Positions 33,701 to 44,991 of a DNA stretch of 64,000 nt are shown one piece after another. A model generated the notes under the pieces. The model searched no databases and had not been told where the DNA came from. It saw nothing but the letters and a program-made list of their open reading frames with translations. Every line of letters starts with the position of its first letter. Position 1 is the stretch's first letter. The position numbers and the translations under genes are program-made. Source of the stretch: Reticulitermes speratus (Eukaryota; Arthropoda; Insecta; Blattodea; Rhinotermitidae); assembly GCA_021186555.1 (NCBI GenBank), contig JAJKFL010000237.1, positions 41,255,258-41,319,257 of the forward strand, read 5' to 3'.

Positions 33701-35960
33701 CTGTGAAAGTTTGGTATTGCATTAGTCTGTATCGTGTGTAGCTGTGAAAGTTTGGTATTGCATTAGTCTGTATAGCTGTGTAGCTGTGAAAGTTTGGTAT
33801 TGCATTAGTCTGTATAGCTGTGTAGCTGTGAAAGTTTGGTATTGCATTAGTCTGTATCGCTGTGTAGCTGTGAAAGTTTGTATTGCATTATCTGGCTGTG
33901 TAGCTGTGAAAGTTGGTATTGCATAGTCGTATCTGTTAGCTGTAAAGTTTGGTATGCATTAGTCGTAGCTGTGTACTGTGAAAGTGTTGCATTAGCTACT
34001 GTAGTGTGAAGTTGTATTGCATTATCTAGTGGTACTGAATTGTGCATTATTAGCGTGTACTGTGAGTTGATTGCATATGTACGTGTAGCTGTAAGGTATG
34101 TTACTGTACGTGTATGTGAAGTGTATGCATTATCTGTATGCTTGTTGTGAATTGTATTGCATTATCTGTGCTTGTACTGTGAAATTGGTATTGTTGTCGA
34201 TCGCTGTGTACTGTTGTATGCATTCTTAGCTTGGCTAAGTTGATTGCTATGTATGCTGTGCGGAAGTGTATTGTTCTGAGTGTATGAGTTGTTGCTGTCG
34301 TAGCTGACGTAAATTTGGTATTGCATTGTCTGTATCGTGTAGCTGTGATTGTATTGCATAGCTTTGCGTTGTGATGTAGCATTAGCTAGCTGTTAGCTGT
34401 GAAGTTGGTATTGCATAGTCTGTATGTTGTAGCTGTAAGTTGTATGCATAGTCTGTATCTGTGTATGTGAGTTGTATGCTGTCGTATTGTGTAGCTGTGA
34501 TTTGGTATTGCATTAGTTGTATGCTGTGTAGCTGTGAAGTTGTTTGTATGCGTTAGCTTAATTTGTTGTAGTCGTAGTGGTGGAAGTTTGGTATTGCATT
34601 AGTCGTATGTGTGTAGCTGTGAAGTTGTATTGCATAGTCGTATGTAGCTGTGAGTTTGTTTGCTTAGTCTGTATGTTGTAGCTGTGAAAGTTTGGTATTG
34701 CATTAGTCTGTATAGCTGTAGCTTGAAGTTTGGTATGCATTAGTCTGTATGCTGTGTAGTGTGAAAGTTGGTATTGATTAGCTGAGTGTATTGAAAGTGT
34801 TGCTTACTGATGCTGTGTAGCGTGAAGTTGGTATGCATTATCTATGGTGTAGTTGAGTTTGGTATGCTAGTGTATCTGTATTGAAAGTTTGTATTCATTT
34901 CTATCGTGGTAGCTGTGAAAGTGGTTTGATATGTTAGCTTTGCTGTGAAGTTTGTATTGCATATCGTATGCTGTGTGTGTGAAGTTGTATTGATAGTGTT
35001 GCTGTGTAGCTGTGAAGTTGTTTGATTGTCTGTATTGGCTGTGAAGTTTGGTATGCATTAGTCTGTATGCTGTGTAGCGTGAAAGTTTGGTATTGCATTA
35101 GTCTGATGCTGTGAGCTGTGAAAGTTTGGTATTGCATTAGTCTGTATCGCTGTGACTGTGAAAGTTTGGTATTGCATAGTCTGTATCGTGTAGCTTGAAA
35201 GTTGGTATGCATTGTCTGTATGCTGTGTAGCTGTGAAAGTTTGTATTGCATTAGTCTGTATGTGTTAGTTGAAGTTTGGTATTGATTGTTGTATGTGTGT
35301 AGCTGTGAAAGTTTGGTATTGCATTATCTGTATGCTGTGAGCTGTAAAGTTTGGTATTGCATTAGTCTGATCGCTTGTAGCTTGAAAGTTTGGTATTGCA
35401 TAGTCTGATCGCTGTGTAGCTGTGAAAGTTTGGTATTGCATTAGTCTGTATAGCTCTGTAGCTGTGAAAGTTTGGTATTGCATTAGTCTGTATCGCTGTG
35501 TAGCTGTGAAAGTTTGGTATTGCATTAGTCTGTATAGCTGTGTAGCTGTGAAAGTTTGGTATTGCATTAGTCTGTATCGGTGTGTAGCTGTGAAAGTTTG
35601 GTATTGCATTAGTCTGTATAGCTGTGTAGCTGTGAAAGTTTGGTATTGCATTAGTCTGTATAGCTGTGTAGCTGTGAAAGTTTGGTATTGCATTAGTCTG
35701 TATCGCTGTGTAGCTGTGAAAGTTTGGTATTGCATTAGTCTGTATAGCTGTGTAGCTGTGAAAGTTTGGTATTGCATTAGTCTGTATCGGTGTGTAGCTG
35801 TGAAAGTTTGGTATTGCATTAGTCTGTATAGCTGTGTAGCTGTGAAAGTTTGGTATTGCATTAGTCTGTATCGGTGTGTAGCTGTGAAAGTTTGGTATTG
35901 CATTAGTCTGTATCGCTGTGTAGCTGTGAAAGTTTGGTATTGCATTAGTCTGTATCGCCC
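30780..35960 (+). repeat. 42-bp minisatellite, 5.2 kb, with degraded stretches
   Basis: The unit is GCTGTGTAGCTGTGAAAGTT, TGGTATTGCATTAGTCTGTA, plus TA or TC. Clean blocks are at 30780-31640, 32280-33870 and 35400-35960. At 31640-32270 and 33880-35390 the units are present but riddled with missing bases. Long frames on both strands (up to 240 codons; repeating SLYSCVAVKVWYCI) follow from the 42-bp period. They shift at each missing base and are not genes. Confidence 0.95.
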
Positions 35961-35964
35961 TCAG

Positions 35965-36640
35965 TACTCTGCCACTGGTCAAAGGCGCTCTGCTGGACTT
36001 CAGAATTGACATATCTGTGTCGTGTTCACGGAGCCCTTCCTATAACGCTCAAATACTGGCCGAAATAACACTACAATGTATCGGGCGACACACGACACTG
36101 CACTAAGTGTTCCACAATACATCCAGTTACTTCTGATAAAACTTACAGTTAATATAATAACAATAATAATAATAATAATAATAATAATAGCATGCCCAAT
36201 ATTGGCAACTGAACAGACATGACACAGACTGTCTGTTCAATACATTATATACACAAGGAAACATGGGAAAAATTAGACAATTAGACAGCTTGTACCGAAA
36301 TTAGTAGAAACAGGTCATGAAGGTAAGGTAACTATATTACAGAATCAAAAAGTGCAAACGGACAGAACTATCCGTAGCAATAAACCGTATATCATAATGC
36401 GGGATAATGAAAATGGAACATGTCTGTTAATAGATGTTGCAATTGGAGGGGACAGAAATGTGATAAAGAAAGGAGCTGAGAAGGTCATAAAATATAAATA
36501 CCTTACAACAGAAATACAGCACATGTAGAATGTAACAATAAAAGTGATAGCAGTAACAATAGGGCAATTGGAACTAGGCAGCGCTGCTCGGCAACACTTA
36601 GGTTTCACGTCATTATATTAGCCCTTCAAAGACTAAGATT
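35965..36640. other. No gene; (AAT)n at 36155-36190
   Basis: Unique-looking AT-rich sequence with one trinucleotide run. An 87-codon minus-strand frame at 36345-36608 shows no known motif. Confidence 0.4.
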
Positions 36641-36641
36641 A

Positions 36642-36918
36642 GTTAGTCCTTTCGGAGGTTTCTATGGTCATGTGCGGTGACGTAGAGCAATCTGGCAGGC
36701 AGTCAGGAGACTTGGGTGAGAAATGGCCGCTGAATTTTGCCGACGGGCATTACTAGTTCTATTCATGCCCGTAGGGTTCTTTTACATGGGACCGACGGCT
36801 TTACTCCGGTGCTCCGGATTTTTATCACCCTTAAAAATCCATCGCCCTCGGTCGGGATCGAACCCGCGAACCTTGGGCCCAGTGGCGAGCACGCTAACCA
36901 CTAGTCCACCGAGGGCGA
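36642..36918 (-). mobile_element. SINE D (tRNA-derived) with 15-bp target duplication
   Basis: The minus-strand head reads GCCCTCGGTGGACTAGTGGT, then TAGCGTGCTCGCC, then B box GGGTTCGATCCC, then CGAGGGC, which pairs with the start like an acceptor stem. Helices inside the T arm do not close well, so this is not a real tRNA. The body holds CGGAGCACCGGAGTAAAGCC. Exact direct repeats CAAAGACTAAGATTA flank it (36627-36641, 36919-36933). It interrupts the left end of Sat114 copy 6. Confidence 0.85.
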
Positions 36919-38135
36919 CAAAGACTAAGATTAACCTGAATTATATATAAAGATTCAGTTCGTACCGCGCAGTAAACACACTCCGTCTCAGTTATACAAA
37001 CCAGCCAGTTAATGTTGTACAGTGAAATAATCGCTGTTTGTTCTGAGATCCACACAAAACACATAAATACAGTCCGTACCGCGCAGTAAACACACTCCGT
37101 CTCAGTTATACAAACCAGTCAGTTAATGTTGTACAGTGAAATAATCGCTGTTTGTTCTGAGATCCACACAAAACACATAAATACAGTCCGTACCGCGCAG
37201 TAAACACACTCCGTCTCAGTTATACAAACCAGTCAGTTAATGTTGTACAGTGAAATAATCGCTGTTTGTTCTGAGATCCACACAAAACACATAAATACAG
37301 TCCGTACCGCGCAGTAAACACACTCCGTCTCAGTTATACAAACCAGTCAGTTAATGTTGTACAGTGAAATAATCGCTGTTTGTTCTGAGATCCACACAAA
37401 ACACATAAATACAGTCCGTACCGCGCAGTAAACACACTCCGTCTCAGTTATACAAACCAGTCAGTTAATGTTGTACAGTGAAATAATCGCTGTTTGTTCT
37501 GAGATCCACACAAAACACATAAATACAGTCCGTACCGCGCAGTAAACACACTCCGTCTCAGTTATACAAACCAGTCAGTTAATGTTGTACAGTGAAATAA
37601 TCGCTGTTTGTTCTGAGATCCACACAAAACACATAAATACAGTCCGTACCGCGCAGTAAACACACTCCGTCTCAGTTATACAAACCAGTCAGTTAATGTT
37701 GTACAGTGAAATAATCGCTGTTTGTTCTGAGATCCACACAAAACACATAAATACAGTCCGTACCGCGCAGTAAACACACTCCGTCTCAGTTATACAAACC
37801 AGTCAGTTAATGTTGTACAGTGAAATAATCGCTGTTTGTTCTGAGATCCACACAAAACACATAAATACAGTCCGTACCGCGCAGTAAACACACTCCGTCT
37901 CAGTTATACAAACCAGTCAGTTAATGTTGTACAGTGAAATAATCGCTGTTTGTTCTGAGATCCACACAAAACACATAAATACAGTCCGTACCGCGCAGTA
38001 AACACACTCCGTCTCAGTTATACAAACCAGTCAGTTAATGTTGTACAGTGAAATAATCGCTGTTTGTTCTGAGATCCACACAAAACACATAAATACAGTC
38101 CGTACCGCGCAGTAAACACACTCCGTCTCAGTTAT
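36919..38135 (-). mobile_element. Sat114 element copy 6, right arm missing
   Basis: Left end GATTAACCTGAATTATATAT, then about 10 highly uniform 114-bp units, stopping inside a unit at CAGTTATAT. Its left edge is split by SINE D: the bases CTTCAAAGACTAAGATTA continue at 36625. Confidence 0.9.
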
Positions 38136-38279
38136 ATCAATGCAAATGCTGACATAATACAGATATTTTAACACAGCGTTTCTTTTTTACCATTCAGAAT
38201 TCCATAACAGTTTTACGGTTAGTACCTAAGTGTAATTACGCCAATACGACAAAACAGACTTCCCTGCGTCCACTTCCAT

Positions 38280-38610
38280 TGATGTAGGACATTGGAGATA
38301 GGGTGCTGAATGGAGGAAAAGAGAAATGCATACAAAATATTTGTCGGAGAACCCGAGGAGATCGCTTAAAAGAGTGAGGGCTACATGAAGACAATATTAA
38401 CATGTGTAAAAACAAATAAGAAGGTGTGTACTGGATTAATCTGGCTCAGGATAGGAACTGTGACGGGTTTTGTGAACAGAGTACTGCACGTTCGGGTTGC
38501 ATAAAATAGGGGGTAATTTATTTTCTATGTCAGAAAGTGCAGTATCAATTCAAAATGACTCTGCTCCATGACGTTAGTTAAGTTAGTTAGTTCGCCAGTC
38601 AGACTGTAAT
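38280..38610 (+). mobile_element. LINE type 1, strongly decayed 3' end
   Basis: ATAGGGTGCTGAATGGAGG, ATTAATCTGGCTCAGGATAG, then GTGAACAGAGTACTGCACGT and a GTTAGTTAAGTTAGTTAGTT tail are in the right order. Internal parts are deleted. Confidence 0.65.
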
Positions 38611-38876
38611 TAGTACAACATTTAATTGCTAAAACCATAAAATATACATGTTTTCTGTCCGTCTTATTTCCAACCGGTTATCACAGGTTCACACTATCGG
38701 CCGGCCTCATACGAGTATTTCCTTTTTCAAATTTCACAGTAACTAAAATACGTCAAGGATATACATACATACGTCAGACATATCAGCACACAGCCAGTCA
38801 TGCAAACGGTGGTTTAGCAACTTACAGCTGTCAAGAAGGTTATGTTTGCTGTTACAACAGTGTTTACAGATTGTCG

Positions 38877-39945
38877 TTCCAATACGTCACTTATGACGCA
38901 AAATTAACCACAGGGATAAAATAATTTTCGAATTTCATTACCTAACTCACCACGATGTAATTTTCTTCCACGATGTTTCATCATCAGAACTTTATATGCA
39001 TTCCATGTCTCCTCAATTCTTATCATAATATAAGCTACATCGATATCGAAATGTTATTTACGATATCGTATCCAATTATGAGGTCTAAAATTCCAATACG
39101 TCACTTATGACGCAAAATTAACCACAGGGATAAAATAATTTTCGAATTTCATTACCTAACTCACCACGATGTAATTTTCTTCCACGATGTTTCATCATCA
39201 AAACTTTATATGCATTCCATGTCTCCTCAATTCTTATCATAACATAAGCTACATCGATATCGAAATGTTATTTACGATATCGTATCCAATTATGAGGTCT
39301 AAAATTCCAATACGTCACTTATGACGCAAAATTAACCACAGGGATAAAATAATTTTCGAATTTCATTACCTAACTCACCACGATGTAATTTTCTTCCACG
39401 ATGTTTCATCATCAGAACTTTATATGCATTCCATGTCTCCTCCATTCTTATCATAACATAAGCTACATCGATATCGAAATGTTATTTACGATATCGTATC
39501 CAATTATGGGGTCCAAAATTTCAATACGTCACTTACGACGCAAAATTAACTACAAGGATAAATTAATTTTCGAATTTCATTACCTAACTCACCACGATGT
39601 AATTTTCTTCCACGATGTTTCATCATCAGAACTTTATATGCATTCCATGTCTCCTCCATTCTTATCATAACATAAGCTACATCGATATCGAAATGTTATT
39701 TACGATATCGTATCCAATTATGGGGTCCAAAATTTCAATACGTCACTTACGACGCAAAATTAACTACAAGGATAAATTAATTTTCGAATTTCATTACCTA
39801 ACTCACCACGATGTCATTTTCTTCCACGATGTTTCATCATCAAAACTTTATATGCATTCCATGTCTCCTCCATTCTTATCATAACATAAGCTACATCGAT
39901 ATCGAAACGTTAACGATACCGTATGCAATTATGGGGTCTAAAATG
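38877..39945 (+). repeat. 214-bp tandem repeat, five units
   Basis: Unit starts at 38877, 39091, 39305, 39519 and 39733. Each has AATACGTCACTTATGACGCA, CCTAACTCACCACGATGT, GTTTCATCATCAGAACTTTA, and CATCGATATCGAAATGTTAT. Units 1-3 and 4-5 form two subtypes (ACCACAGGGATAAAATAA versus ACTACAAGGATAAATTAA). The frames of 89 codons are the same frame repeated once per unit. Confidence 0.95.
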
Positions 39946-39949
39946 TGTT

Positions 39950-40210
39950 GTTTTTTAAGTAATATATTATTTAACGACGCCGTCAGTTGCTAAGATTCTG
40001 TAGCGCCATTGTGAGCTGTATTGCTGCGCTGTATGATGGTTATGATCGCCCATTAATAGATGGCAGCACCAATGGCACAGACCGATGTCTATCAGAGCAG
40101 TGCCTTTCAAACAATATGAAAAACACATTATTGGCAGCATAACGTAGGCTTATGGGCTATACGACCGAGCAATCGTGGTTCGATTCGCGTCAGGGTCAAG
40201 ACATTGTTCT
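39950..40210. other. No recognisable feature
   Basis: Spacer between the 214-bp array and a SINE fragment. Confidence 0.4.
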
Positions 40211-40214
40211 TTTT

Positions 40215-40365
40215 CTCCGAAGCTTACACACACGCTCCTATTTCAATGCGTACCAGGGGCTCTTTCAGCCCGGGTGTGAAGCGGCCGGGGCGTGAAGTTG
40301 ACCACTCACCCATAGCTAGTGCCGAGGTTAAGAAAGTGTGGAGCTATACCTCCCCCCCCTTCCCA
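40215..40365 (+). mobile_element. SINE A fragment, head missing
   Basis: AATGCGTACCAGGGGCTCTT, GTGAAGCGGCCGGGGCGTGA, CTAGTGCCGAGGTTAAGAAA and GGAGCTATACCTCC match the second half of SINE A. Confidence 0.75.
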
Positions 40366-40369
40366 GTAT

Positions 40370-40655
40370 GCCTTCATTCCGTAAACAGAGACAATTTTGA
40401 CTATTTCTTTGCATCAGGGATCCACAAATTTTCCAAAAATCTAGTAGCGACCTCCAAAATTCTAGGTGTCAGAGGACTGACACGACGAAAGTTCCATATT
40501 GAAGACCCACAATTCTCAAGTGACCTCCCTGTTACCTGGCGCCTTCAGTTTGGTACACGTGTACTGATATTTAAGGGGGGGGGAACTGCAATAGTTATGC
40601 TTAAAATGTTTGGCGCCATCGTAACAAACTCACTCGCCCAGGATTTGTGCACGCC
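40370..40655. other. Unassigned, possibly repetitive
   Basis: The plus-strand frame includes KNLVATSKILGVRGLTRRKF and HIEDPQFSSDLPVTWRLQFG, which I faintly recall as recurring junk peptides in insect annotations. No partner copy is in this window. Confidence 0.3.
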
Positions 40656-40659
40656 TCTT

Positions 40660-41225
40660 TTATATTCATTCACTCTGCAGTCTGTCTTACGACAGGTCCG
40701 TAGCCTCTTCCAAAGCGAGTTCTCAACAGGGTGCGATCTAGTGCTTCCTCTTTCAATTTCCAGTATCTTCTCTTTTCCTTAAAGTCATCCAGTAGCTGCT
40801 TACGTCTTCTCCCTCGTCTTCCCGTCATTTCTATCCTTCCCTCTAACTTTCCTTCAATCACATGTTTCAGAAGGCAGTTTCTACGCAAGATGTGACCAAT
40901 CCAGTTAGCCTTTCTTCTTTTTATTGTATGTACGATATTCCTCTCCTCCTTCACTCTATGTAATACTTCTTCATTTCTCACACGATCGGTCCAACTGATC
41001 TTCTCCATTCTTCTCCAGCACCACATATTAAAACTTTCCAGATACTTCTGATCCACTTTCCCAAGTGTCCACGTTTCAGCACCACACAAAGCTACGCTCC
41101 AAATGTAGCACTTTACTAGTTTCTTACTTAAATTTAAGTCCAGTTTGCTGGCCAAAAGAGTCTTCTTGTTGTTGAATGCTGCTTTTGCCATAACAATTCT
41201 GTATTTAATTCACGTGTACAGCTTG
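40660..41225 (-). pseudogene. LINE type 2, C-terminal ORF fragment
   Basis: About 173 residues nearly identical to the copy at 26580: MAKAAFNNKKTLLASKLDLN, GAETWTLGKVDQKYLESFNM, KANWIGHILRRNCLLKHVIE, VVRQTAE. The 39-bp terminal unit is present once, followed by GAGTGAATGAA on the minus strand. Upstream it is cut a little short of the 26580 copy. Confidence 0.85.
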
Positions 41226-41329
41226 CATCATTTGTTATCAAGTTTTATATAACTGTACAAAAATATACTGTCTTGAAACATAAAACGCTTTGATTTGGGG
41301 CCCGGGGGGGGGGGACAGACGCATACGCA

Positions 41330-41470
41330 TCAAGTCTCTATCGTTCGAAGGTTGGGACTCGAACACGTGACCCTGTGCTTCGCTGTGGGTTCCTTTGTGC
41401 GCTGGCCACGACAGCAGAATAGCAGTGCGCGCGCGGCCACCTTCCAGACCGCACGGAACCACGTCAATGA
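41330..41470 (-). mobile_element. Possible tRNA-derived SINE remnant
   Basis: The minus strand has GTGTTCGAGTCCCAACC (B-box-like) about 70 bp after GGTGGCCGCGCGCGCACTG. No second copy is seen here, so this is a weak call. Confidence 0.25.
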
Positions 41471-41474
41471 TCTC

Positions 41475-42110
41475 CCCTGCGTGTTTAAGTGTGGGGGGGT
41501 CAGCGCCCAGTTGAGGTCAGACAGAAACCTTTGTTTCGTCCCTCGCCATGCTCAACGCTTGACGACTAACCGGTTTGTTGGCGTGACTACAGAGTGAAAA
41601 TTGGCGAATTGCTGAGGTGCGCTAAACCGCGGTCCGCAGGATGTGCTAGCTGGAGACACTGCTAGTAAATACGGCCGTTTATTACTGAGCCACACACAAG
41701 AGGAATATGGAGAATACAGACTGATCGGACACACAGTGTAAATGAACGTGTAATGCGGAGTTCTGAATTGACTGAAATTGTACACAGAGGGCCATTATGG
41801 CGCCAAAAATGTATCCTTAACATACCCTCACCCTCAACCCCCCCCCCCCAAATAAAATGTAAGGGAAGGAAAGGATATCTGGGGATCCAGTAGGGCTTAT
41901 GGTTTCCACGTGTGCTGGATCACGAATGGTTTCGGAGTCACCACGTATGTTTTTATCAACCCTCCGCGATGCTGACTAATGTTATCATTATAAATGTACC
42001 GAGCGTCACGGCCGAATTGTCAGCACTCTGCCACTCTGGGCCCAAATTTCGGGCCGGTAGCGGCCATCCTGATCACCTGTCCGTCCCTCCATACAAAAGC
42101 CAGCAACATC
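41475..42110. other. No recognisable feature
   Basis: Contains several C runs. Frames of 77-101 residues show no known domain. Confidence 0.4.
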
Positions 42111-42117
42111 ATCACTA

Positions 42118-42395
42118 CGGCCGTGCCATGGCTCAGGCGGTCAGTCGCCGGCCTCCCACCGCGGAGGCCAGGGTTCGATCCCGGGTCAGTCCATGTGTGG
42201 ACAAAGTAGCACTGTGACAGGTTTTTCCCCCAGTACTTCGGTTTTCCCCTGTCAGTTTCATTCCACCGTTGCTCATTACTTGGAAAAGTGAAAGAAAAAC
42301 TGATCACCTTTCTCTTCATCTTCATCACAGGGTTGCACAATAAGCGTTAAGGCTGCGGTGCGTCCGTAGCTTCTGCTGCGGGGCCCTTCACCACA
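42118..42395 (+). mobile_element. SINE B, near complete
   Basis: Head GGCCGTGCCATGGCTCAGGC, B box GGGTTCGATCCC, body GACAAAGTAGCACTGTGACA, GTACTTCGGTTTTCCCCTGT, and tail CTGCTGCGGGGCCCTTCACC. It is the best-preserved B box of this family in the window. Confidence 0.9.
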
Positions 42396-42399
42396 CATA

Positions 42400-42850
42400 T
42401 ACACACACAAAACATCAGCACTGCTTCCTTCCTCATCCTCTGCAGTCATCCTGTACTCGACACTATTTTCCGTGAGCTACTGACAGCGTTCTCAGCTGAA
42501 CCACAATGAACCTGAAGCTTATCGCGGCCCAACAGTGGGTCCCGGCTCTCGGGTTTAGAACCAGCGTCCTCTCTACATACTTGGGCACACTTCAGCTACA
42601 CTTCCGGTTCCTGCGGACAATCACACATCGCCTTCAGCAGCAGCCACTTAATCAGGGGGTCACTTCCGTAATTTGATAGCGACATTCTGTCATTTAAGAA
42701 ACATTTTCCTCTGCAAAGCAGCAAATCAGTAACTGTTCGTAAACATTAACACAGCAACAAACCCCCCTCTCCTCCAGGGCCCCAACCCCCCACAGCAACA
42801 AACTCCCCTCTCCCCCGGGCCCCAACTCCACCGTAACCTAAGTATAGATG
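42400..42850. other. No gene; short C-rich duplication
   Basis: CACAGCAACAAACCCCCCTC and CACAGCAACAAACTCCCCTC occur near 42752 and 42791 as a local direct repeat. Nothing else recognised. Confidence 0.4.
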
Positions 42851-42869
42851 GAATTGTCCCTCTCCATAT

Positions 42870-43075
42870 TGGAGTATAAGCACAAGGTCACACTCTCGGC
42901 ACTAGATGCGGATGAACTGTCGGCAACTTCATGCTCCGACCGCTTTACCCCGGGAAATAACCCCCTTAATCATTGAATAGGAGGCTGGGTGGGCCCCAGA
43001 GACGGACCGGACGTTTCGTAGGAAACTCTCATGCCCCTAGCGGGAATCGAGCCCCGGATCGGCCTGTCGTAATTC
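42870..43075 (-). mobile_element. SINE A, 3' end missing
   Basis: CGGCACTAGATGCGGATGAA, CTTCATGCTCCGACCGCTTT, AGGAGGCTGGGTGGGCCCCA, and GGGAATCGAGCCCCGGATC (reversed B box) are present in order. Confidence 0.75.
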
Positions 43076-43104
43076 CACAACTGTAATTTATTTCATCATT
43101 CATA

Positions 43105-43302
43105 TATTGAAGGAAAGATAGAAGGGAAAACATGAGGGACGAGAAGACGAGGAAGAAGGCGTAAGCAGCTACTGGATGACCTTAAGAGAAAAAAAAGAAG
43201 ATACTGGAAATTGAAAGAGGAAGCACTAGATCGCACCTTGTGGAGAACTCGCTTTGGAAGAGGCTACGGACCTGCGTAAGACAGACTGCAGAATGAGTGA
43301 AC
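43105..43302 (+). pseudogene. LINE type 2, last part of ORF and 3' end
   Basis: GAAGACGAGGAAGAAGGCGT, CTACTGGATGACCTTAAGAG and ACTCGCTTTGGAAGAGGCTA are the plus-strand equivalent of the 26580 copy. One 39-bp terminal unit is present, with one base missing (CCTGCGTAAG). The 3' edge is AATGAGTGAAC. Confidence 0.8.
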
Positions 43303-43489
43303 GAGCACGTTACATTTACCAACTGACAACAGCGCATGCGCCACTGCCTGTTACGCTATGTATGCATTTCCTAAGTTGTTCCTTTTCGTTCTTGTTTCCT
43401 TCTTTCATTCCGACATCCTTTCCTTTCTTACTCAATTTTCACTCAATTTTTTTCCTGTCTTTCCTTCATACCTACATTCGTTTATTGTG

Positions 43490-43780
43490 TGCCAGGATAG
43501 CTCAGTTGGTATAGTGACGAGGCTATAGGCTGGAGCATCGAGAACTCGGCATTCGATTACCGGCAGTGACAAAACATATTTGTCTTCTATACAGCGACCA
43601 GACCGGCTCTGGGGCCCACCTATCCTACGCAGTGCGCACCGGGGGCTCCTCGCCTGCGGGTAAAACGACGGAGGTGTAAGGACCAATCCCTATCTAGTTC
43701 CGAAATGAAGAATGTGTGGAGCTATACCTCCACTCCCGCGCATACGTCCATGGCGTTGTGCCTGTCACTACCAGAAGGAT
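43490..43780 (+). mobile_element. SINE A, full length, diverged
   Basis: GGATAGCTCAGTTGGTATAG (A box), GCATTCGATTACCGG (altered B box), CCGGCTCTGGGGCCCACCTA and GTGGAGCTATACCTCCACTC are in order. The head replaces GCGA with CAGGAT, as in the copy at 58890. Confidence 0.8.
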
Positions 43781-43814
43781 AAATAGGTGAAGCTTAGAAA
43801 CCTTCCAAAGTCAT

Positions 43815-44005
43815 ATAAGTTTTGAAACTTTCGCGGCGACATGATTCAACATAGTTTTCTCGGGCGCACAGCCGCGTCAATTCGTTTGAATACAACGTTT
43901 CGGGGACTAGCTCCGTCCCCATCAGTTTTGCCTGAGGATGGGGACGGAGCTAGTCCCCGAAACGTTGTATTCAAACGAATTGACGCGGCTGTGCGCCCGA
44001 GAAAA
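43815..44005 (-). mobile_element. PAL230 palindromic element, copy 2 (short subtype)
   Basis: Exact 13-bp direct repeats CTTCCAAAGTCAT flank it (43802-43814, 44006-44018). Perfect arms of about 70 bp (TTTTCTCGGGCGCACAGCCG and its complement) meet at a 9-base loop near 43926. The single-copy tail lies on the left (TTTCGCGGCGACATGATTCA), matching the tail of copy 1 in reverse. The plus-strand arm has CTGAGGA, T, GGGGAC, loop, GTCCCC, GAAAC: a hammerhead-like core with a 6-bp helix II. Confidence 0.85.
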
Positions 44006-44019
44006 CTTCCAAAGTCATG

Positions 44020-44515
44020 CTCTTTCGAAAATAGCGGAGCACTGGATAGAGAAGTAATTTCATTACCTTCAGTTAGCCTTCAAAGGGTTAAACATGGAAA
44101 GCACTTTACCTTCGCCTGCCTTTGTTTTTTCTTTAAACAAGACAGCCTTTGAACTTCCACTCTTTGCAATCTGAATGCAAAACGCTGACACAAGCGCGCA
44201 GTTTCACGATCTCGCAACAGATCTGCAGGCTCAAAGGTCACCTCGTCTTGGAACTGTTTCTGTAATCGCAAGATGTATTCAGAGAGAGACACAGGTCACA
44301 GATTGTTATAGCAAGTAACAATTCATCCTGTCAGTCAGTTTCTTGGGATTTTCAGAACGTCTCTAGTCGGATAGACACATCCCCGTCAGTTCAGTTATCG
44401 TTCAAGAGTTACTTCAGAACTGTTTTCATAGATTGGATTACTGACCGAATGACCAAAGAACGAATCAGTGTTTACGAACTGTGGTACTGGGGTTTGGTTC
44501 CCATTTGGGGCAGAT
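44020..44515. other. No recognisable feature
   Basis: Unique-looking sequence; no motif found. Confidence 0.4.
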
Positions 44516-44518
44516 GCT

Positions 44519-44897
44519 CATTCATTCTGCAGTCTGTCTTACGACAGGTCCGTAGCCTCTGCCAAAGCGAGTTCTCCACAAGGTGCGATCTAGTGCTTCC
44601 TCTTTCAATTTACAGTACCTTCTCTTTTCCTTAAGGTCATCCAGTAGCTGCTTACGTCTTCTCCCTCGTCTTCCCGTCATTTCTATCCTTCCATCTAACT
44701 TTCCTTCAATCACATGTTTCAGAAGGCAGTTTCTACGCAAGATGTGACCAATCCAGTTAGCCTTTCTTCTTTTTATTGTATGTACGATATTCCTCTCCTC
44801 CTTCACTCTATGTAATACTTCTTCACTTCTCACACGATCGGTCCGACTGATCTTCTCCATTCTTCTCCAGCACCACATTTGAAAACTTTCCAGATAC
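44519..44897 (-). pseudogene. LINE type 2, C-terminal ORF fragment, shorter
   Basis: About 118 residues: MWCWRRMEKISRTDRVRSEE, KANWIGHILRRNCLLKHVIE, GRRGRRRKQLLDDLKEKRRY, VVRQTAE. One 39-bp terminal unit, ending with GAATGAATGAG on the minus strand. 5'-truncated at the ESFEMW region. Confidence 0.85.
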
Positions 44898-44991
44898 GCA
44901 GATGCTGCGGAGGTTTTAATACGTGCCTTTTGAAGTCATTTTATTTCCTTAATTTTTTTGAACCAAACAGGAGTTCTACATTGAAAATGCA

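Noticed and set aside
40204-40782. A 192-codon frame as a possible gene.
   Set aside because: It combines a SINE A fragment, unassigned sequence and antisense LINE 3' end.
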